This document shows, piece after piece, positions 14,913 to 19,022 of a stretch of 19,022 nt of DNA. This DNA comes from Chrysochromulina parva (lineage: Eukaryota; Haptophyta; Prymnesiales; Chrysochromulinaceae). How positions within the stretch are numbered: the first letter of the stretch is position 1; each line of letters opens with the position of its first letter. A program made the translations under genes and the position numbers. Location: positions 1-19,022 of the forward strand of contig PJAB01000927.1 of the NCBI GenBank assembly GCA_002887195.1, given 5' to 3'. A model generated the notes under the pieces. It had not been told where the DNA came from, did not search any database, and was given only the letters and a program-made list of their open reading frames with translations.

Positions 14913-16202
14913 TCAAGCTTCTGGCTCGTTGTCTAAGGAAGTCCACTTATTTGCGGCGGGGTTGGCGTCTGCCTCGACCTCAAGCTTCTGGTGGACGATG
15001 ATGGTGATGAAGATGAGCGGCTTGAGTGCAAAGATGCCCAGCCAGAGTGTGGCACCGTAGCTCTCGCCCGAGGTCATCTTGGAGAAGCTGGGCAGCTCCG
15101 CGGCATGGATTGCGTCGAAGAGGATGGAGATGCTCACGAGCACCAGGTAGATGACCATGAAGGTCGGCTCCCTGCTCGTCAGGTAAAAGTATGCGATGAC
15201 GATGAGCAGCATGGCCCAGTCGATCTCCTGCACGATGAGCAGCACATACATGATCAGCTGCAGCGTCAGCTCGAGGTAGAGCGCCTTCCTCGCCGAAGTC
15301 CACTTGGCTGCCGAGAAGTCCTCCCACACCCACTGGACAGCGAGTTTGTCCCAAAGCGCGAACACCGAGTTGACACAGAGCGCGCATTGGATGGCGACGA
15401 GTACGAAGCACAGGTTGAGCAGGCCGAAGGAGGCTTCGAGCTCCACCGTCCCCCAGCCGAGCGTGTCCGGGATGTTGGCGCTGTACATGGCCATCGAGGT
15501 GAAGATGAAGATGCACAGTGCCACCCAGAAGGTGGACATGATGTACTTTTGGATAGTGTCCGTGACGCCTAGTGCCTCAATCTGGTCGAACTGGTCTGCC
15601 ACCCATGGTATGGCCTGCAGCGCGTACAACCCCGTGATCCCCGTTGCGACCAGCCCGAGGAGCAGGCCCCACAACAGCAGCTTGGTCGTCAGCGCTCCCG
15701 CGGCCTCGAAGCCGCACCACGCAGCGGGGTCTGTGTTCATGCGCAGGTGCGTTGTCGGGTACACGATGGGGTCGTCGGCTTGCGCACAGAGATCGCTCAG
15801 CTTGCATTCACCTCTGCGAGCACGAAGTGGCGACGGAAATCAGCGTGCACACACAGATGGAAGATGGAAGATGAAACAACGGACAATGGCTGGGCAAGCA
15901 CACCGACGCTTGCCGCAGAAGAACTCGTTGTCGCGGTGCGGGTTCTCGGCGACGCCAAATGTGACCGAGTCGAGTGCAAGGTAGGCCGTGAAAGGCTGGC
16001 CGTCCTTGAGCGCCGTGCCCTGCACCCACGCATGGTTCGAAATTGCGACAAGCTGAATGAGGTTGATGAGGACACCGAGCAGCGCGACGACCAGAAACAC
16101 CCGGTCGAGACGCTCGAAATTCATATCGTCGAGCGTCCCTTCCGGTAATCCGATCATGCTCGCCGCACGAGCGGGCGTGGCCACCGGCTTGGATGGCGGC
16201 AT
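14913..16202 (-). CDS. Multi-pass membrane protein with C-terminal AGTRAP-like domain (two exons)
   Basis: Exon 1 is 16202-15904 and exon 2 is 15813-14913 (399 residues; 90-nt GT-AG intron). A second splice choice, 15908 joined to 15811, gives 397 residues and keeps frame. About eight hydrophobic segments are seen: near 34-55, 139-167, 192-212, 228-252, 277-295, 298-312, 318-332 and 353-374. A cysteine-containing loop (EFFCGK, GECKLSDLC, AWCGFE) lies between the first two. The last four segments, with LVSISILFDAIHAAEL (DAIH at about 333-336) and then LGIFALKPLIFITIIVHQKLE, resemble AGTRAP, the small four-helix protein that binds the angiotensin II type-1 receptor in animals. The first half is not recognised. 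The role here is unknown; membrane trafficking of a receptor or transporter is a guess from the animal protein. Confidence 0.75.
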
Positions 16203-17434
16203 GGAACCAGCGCCGTCCGACAGGTGGGCCTCTACTTTTGGCCGATGAGGAGTTCAGTGCGTGAAATCTACTTTGTGGAGCTGACCTTTCAGTGTTCGTT
16301 TGCTCCCAGTCCCGAGGGCCCGGCCTGGATATTGTAAAATGAAATGATGAGGATGGGGATTTGCCTGAGGTTCGACAGGTTGCGACTTTGTGCATACCGT
16401 CCGTCGGTTTATTGTATCGTTCCCCACAGAGCACGACATCCCACTCAAACGTTGGGCCTTCGCCTGGCTAACGGTGGAGTGTCAGCCGCCAGGACGCTTC
16501 CAGGACGCAAGAGCTCACGCGGACAAAGCACAAATTATACGCAAGGCGGTCGGCGCGGCTTCAGGCTTAAGCCACGAGCCGCGAGCTGGGAGCTCTGATT
16601 CCGAAAGCAGGCGCCGTTCTGGCGCGCCCATCATTCGCGTACCTGCGACATACAATTACACACCGGCCGCTCCAATCCAACCGCGGGGACGTACACACTC
16701 ACGGTAGACGGCTAGCTTATGTTGTATTACACGACTTCGACAACGTTTCGGTCACACACATCTTGTTCCGGGGAGATCAGCCAATTGGGTACCGTTGCTC
16801 CGTTGGCGCTCTTGCTCAACACACAACTGGGGAACTCCCCCGCCCCTAGCTCACTCCACACTGGTTCCTCTGTGGCGTCCCCGGCTCACTGGCTCCGCTG
16901 TGCGAAACGCCACAGGTGCCCCCACTGACGCATGCCCTTCATCACTCTCCGTCCCAACCCTACCCAATGAATCCCACCCACAGGCCAATATCAAAATCAC
17001 GTCACCTCCAACGAGCGGCCAGCCCAGCAGTGGAATGCCCATCGCAAACGCATTCACATCCAGCAAGGGCAGCTTGTCCTTTTGCGATTTGCAAGGAAAG
17101 GCAAGCGAATGTGACTCACAATGCGTCAGATGCGGCAGAAATTCACTGTTCCGATGATGTAGTTGCAACAACTCGCCGAGAGAGAAATGCCCTATCTCAA
17201 TCGCTTCAGCGCTCCCACCCTCTCTGCCATTCGTCGACCCAACATGGACGTCGATTACGCATGGACAGCGAGAGCGCATACGCTGATTGGAGTGCATTCC
17301 TTGCTCTCACAGCATCACCTCGAGGTGGTACAGCTACCTTGCATGTGCGCCTTGGCCAACTCACAGCAAAACACGAGATCGGGCTCGGCGCATAGAATGC
17401 GCCAACCCCGTCCTTTATGCGAACTGTTGCACCA
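16203..17434. other. Long region without a supported intact gene
   Basis: There are 1232 bp between the AGTRAP-like start and the end of the NACHT relic. The left part should hold the AGTRAP-like promoter; no TATA box is clear. On the minus strand about 17290-17434, words such as RDGATVRIKDG look like a decayed WD40 strand and would fit a degraded tail of the NACHT gene. Stops fall in all frames, so no gene is called. No mobile-element ends or RNA gene were recognised. Confidence 0.45.
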
Positions 17435-19022
17435 TCACGCACCACACCCTCCGCTGAAGGCCATGGCCTTGCCTGGACGCGTTTCGAGCAGGTTGAACGA
17501 ATCTGCATCCCAGACTTTGATCATTGCCATCGCGCACCGGAACGGAAAGAGGAGGACCGTCGTCTCAAGCACGCGCTCCTGCTGCCCACCGTCCCACCGA
17601 AGGAGTGCCTTCGCCATTGCCACCGTGATCGGCTCACGTGCTGCCGCAATCAGCTCCACGAGGGGCTTCGCCTCGGTCCACGCGGAGTCCTCCTGACCCT
17701 CTCGAAAGGCGCGCTCGAAGTTGACGGCGTACACCTCGCCCAGGCCGGCCGGGAGCGAGTCGAGATTCTGGAAGTGAATCGCGCGGCCTTTCTTGGCCTC
17801 GCTCTCAAGGTGCTGGCCGAGCATGTAGGCATACAAGAAGAGGCCCTCCGACTTGGCCGAGTGTGCGTCGACTGCTGCGTCCAATGACGCCGTGCTCAGG
17901 CGGCCAACGATAAAAGCCACGAGCTCCCCGGCATCAACCTTTGTGCCCTGGCAGAGGGCTGGCAGCTCCTTGCAGACCTCCTCGTTATAGACGTGCGCCT
18001 CCTTCTTTGCCTCGAGCATGTCTACGTGGTTGAACTGGATCTCGCACACGTACCTCACGCCATCCGGAAGCACGACGCCGGCACACGAGATGCCCATCGG
18101 CGTCGGCGACGCGTACTTATTCTTGAACCTCGATGCCGGCCCCCTTGAGCCCCTCGGCAAGCGCGCCTGCCATGCTCGAGCAGCTAGTGAAGCGCAGGGT
18201 GAGCCGCGCGAGGTCCTTATGGCCACCGTACTCTGTTTCCATCTTTTCAGACACAAGTGGCTCTTTTTTTGATACCCGGCGAGTCAGCAAACTCGACCCC
18301 CGATCTTGCCGTCCCCTGGACTGGATGGCGGAGCGTTTCCTTCTTTGGATCCGCCTCCCATTTGTCCGCGATGAGCAACTCAAGCTTTTCCTGCGCCTCA
18401 TGCGCCTGCTTCTTGTGGACGGTGATCAAATCGTCCGACACGTGGACGAGATTGTCATTGCGCTTCTGCTTCTCCGGCTCTGCGATGAGCTTCTCGTAGC
18501 CATCCTCAGCGCTCACCCTTTCTGCGCACCTGACGTAGATGGCCTTGGACAAATCCATGGGCGCCTGCAGGACTGATATGCTGGCGCGCGATCGTGCGCA
18601 GGTACACCTCGACGTCGGCCCTGTTCTTGGCCTCATCGGCGCGCAGCTCTTTGGGTTTGAAGCTGAGCGCCCGCTTGATCTGGGGTTCCTCGCGCGACCT
18701 CACGAAGAGCATGAGCCACGGCGGCAGCCGAGAGCTGGCTGGCTATGACGTCAAGCAGCGGCTTCTGCGACTCCTTGGGCATCTCGTCTAGCGCGTCGGC
18801 CTCTCGGGCGCCGGGACCTCCGAGACGAGCAGCGGCAGCGGCGTCTCGAAGAAGAGCGCCTTGAAGAGTTCCGCGGGGTCGTCCACCGCTTCCCCTGGTG
18901 CACCCGTGGCCTCAAGCTTCTCCTTGTAGCCCGGCAGCCGGTGTGCGAGCATGGCGGCCAGGCTGCGGAGCAGCGAGCCGGGCGCCGACTGCGCCGGGTT
19001 GTCGTGGCGGCAAAAGTGCCAG
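17435..19022 (-). pseudogene. Decayed NACHT NTPase with inserted RelA/SpoT-like segment (runs off right edge)
   Basis: Read leftward from 19021, the conserved protein is scattered over all three frames. Frame 1 (19021-18791) gives HFCRHDNPAQSAPGSLLRSL. A second frame near 18800-18736 gives ADALDEMPKESQKPLLDV, a Walker B-type block. A third near 18735-18577 gives PPWLMLFVRSREEPQIK and KELRADEAKNRADVEVYL. Further frames follow at 18582-18271 (LQAPMDLSKAIYV, DKWEADPKK), 18265-18120 (EYGGHKDLARLTLRFTSC) and 18119-17435. The last holds FKNKYASPTPMG, YVCEIQFNHVDMLEAKKEAH and then AKSEGLFLYAYMLGQHLESE and LPAGLGEVYAVNFERAF. Known: NACHT proteins are STAND NTPases used in signalling and defence. The EYGG...DLARL, PTPMG and CEIQ pieces resemble the RelA/SpoT nucleotidyltransferase fold. 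The end, IKVWDADSFNLLE, looks like a WD40 strand joined abruptly. The P-loop would lie outside the window. Sequencing error is the alternative for some breaks, notably the T7 run at 18264-18270. Confidence 0.75.

Noticed and set aside
16851..17297. 148-codon minus-strand frame next to the NACHT relic.
   Set aside because: No recognisable domain; it could at most be degraded tail of the relic, so it is not called a gene.

Overview
This window reads as nuclear DNA from a GC-rich unicellular eukaryotic alga, most likely a haptophyte. The evidence is a gene set found only in eukaryotes (kinetochore scaffold, ATG4 protease, Golgi nucleotide-sugar transporter, ARF-like GTPase, NACHT NTPase), short GT-AG introns of about 70 to 250 nt whose donors mostly begin GTG, genes packed closely on both strands, and many alanine/proline-rich low-complexity inserts. 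The haptophyte assignment is inference; a related GC-rich alga is possible.

Layout, left to right. (1) 1-1513, minus: the N-terminal half of a KNL1/Spc105-like kinetochore scaffold that runs off the left edge, with an RVxF-type PP1-docking motif and three MELT-like motifs. (2) 1684-4038, plus: an unrecognised 784-residue protein with four related repeats of about 125-215 residues and a UVR-like helical hairpin; it diverges from KNL1 across a 170-bp promoter. (3) 4794-6200, plus: a seven-exon PHOSPHO-type HAD phosphatase. (4) 6643-8763, minus: an ARF-like GTPase fused to a long coiled-coil and low-complexity tail. (5) 9176-10692, minus: a three-exon transaldolase with an N-terminal targeting-type presequence. 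(6) 10901-12895, plus: an ATG4 autophagy protease expanded by two low-complexity inserts, one carrying a 36-bp tandem repeat. (7) 13068-14188, plus: a two-exon nucleotide-sugar transporter of the TPT/GONST type. (8) 14913-16202, minus: a two-exon multi-pass membrane protein ending in an AGTRAP-like domain. (9) about 17435-19022, minus: a decayed NACHT NTPase with a RelA/SpoT-like segment inserted, broken by about five frame changes, running off the right edge.

The genes do not form an operon or one pathway. They are ordinary neighbours in a compact genome, arranged as divergent pairs (KNL1 with the repeat protein; transaldolase with ATG4) and convergent pairs (PHOSPHO with the GTPase; transporter with the AGTRAP-like gene). 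The best candidates for something new are the four-repeat protein, the GTPase-coiled-coil fusion, the AGTRAP fusion and the NACHT/RelA-SpoT-like relic. No CRISPR array, rRNA, credible tRNA or intact mobile element was seen.
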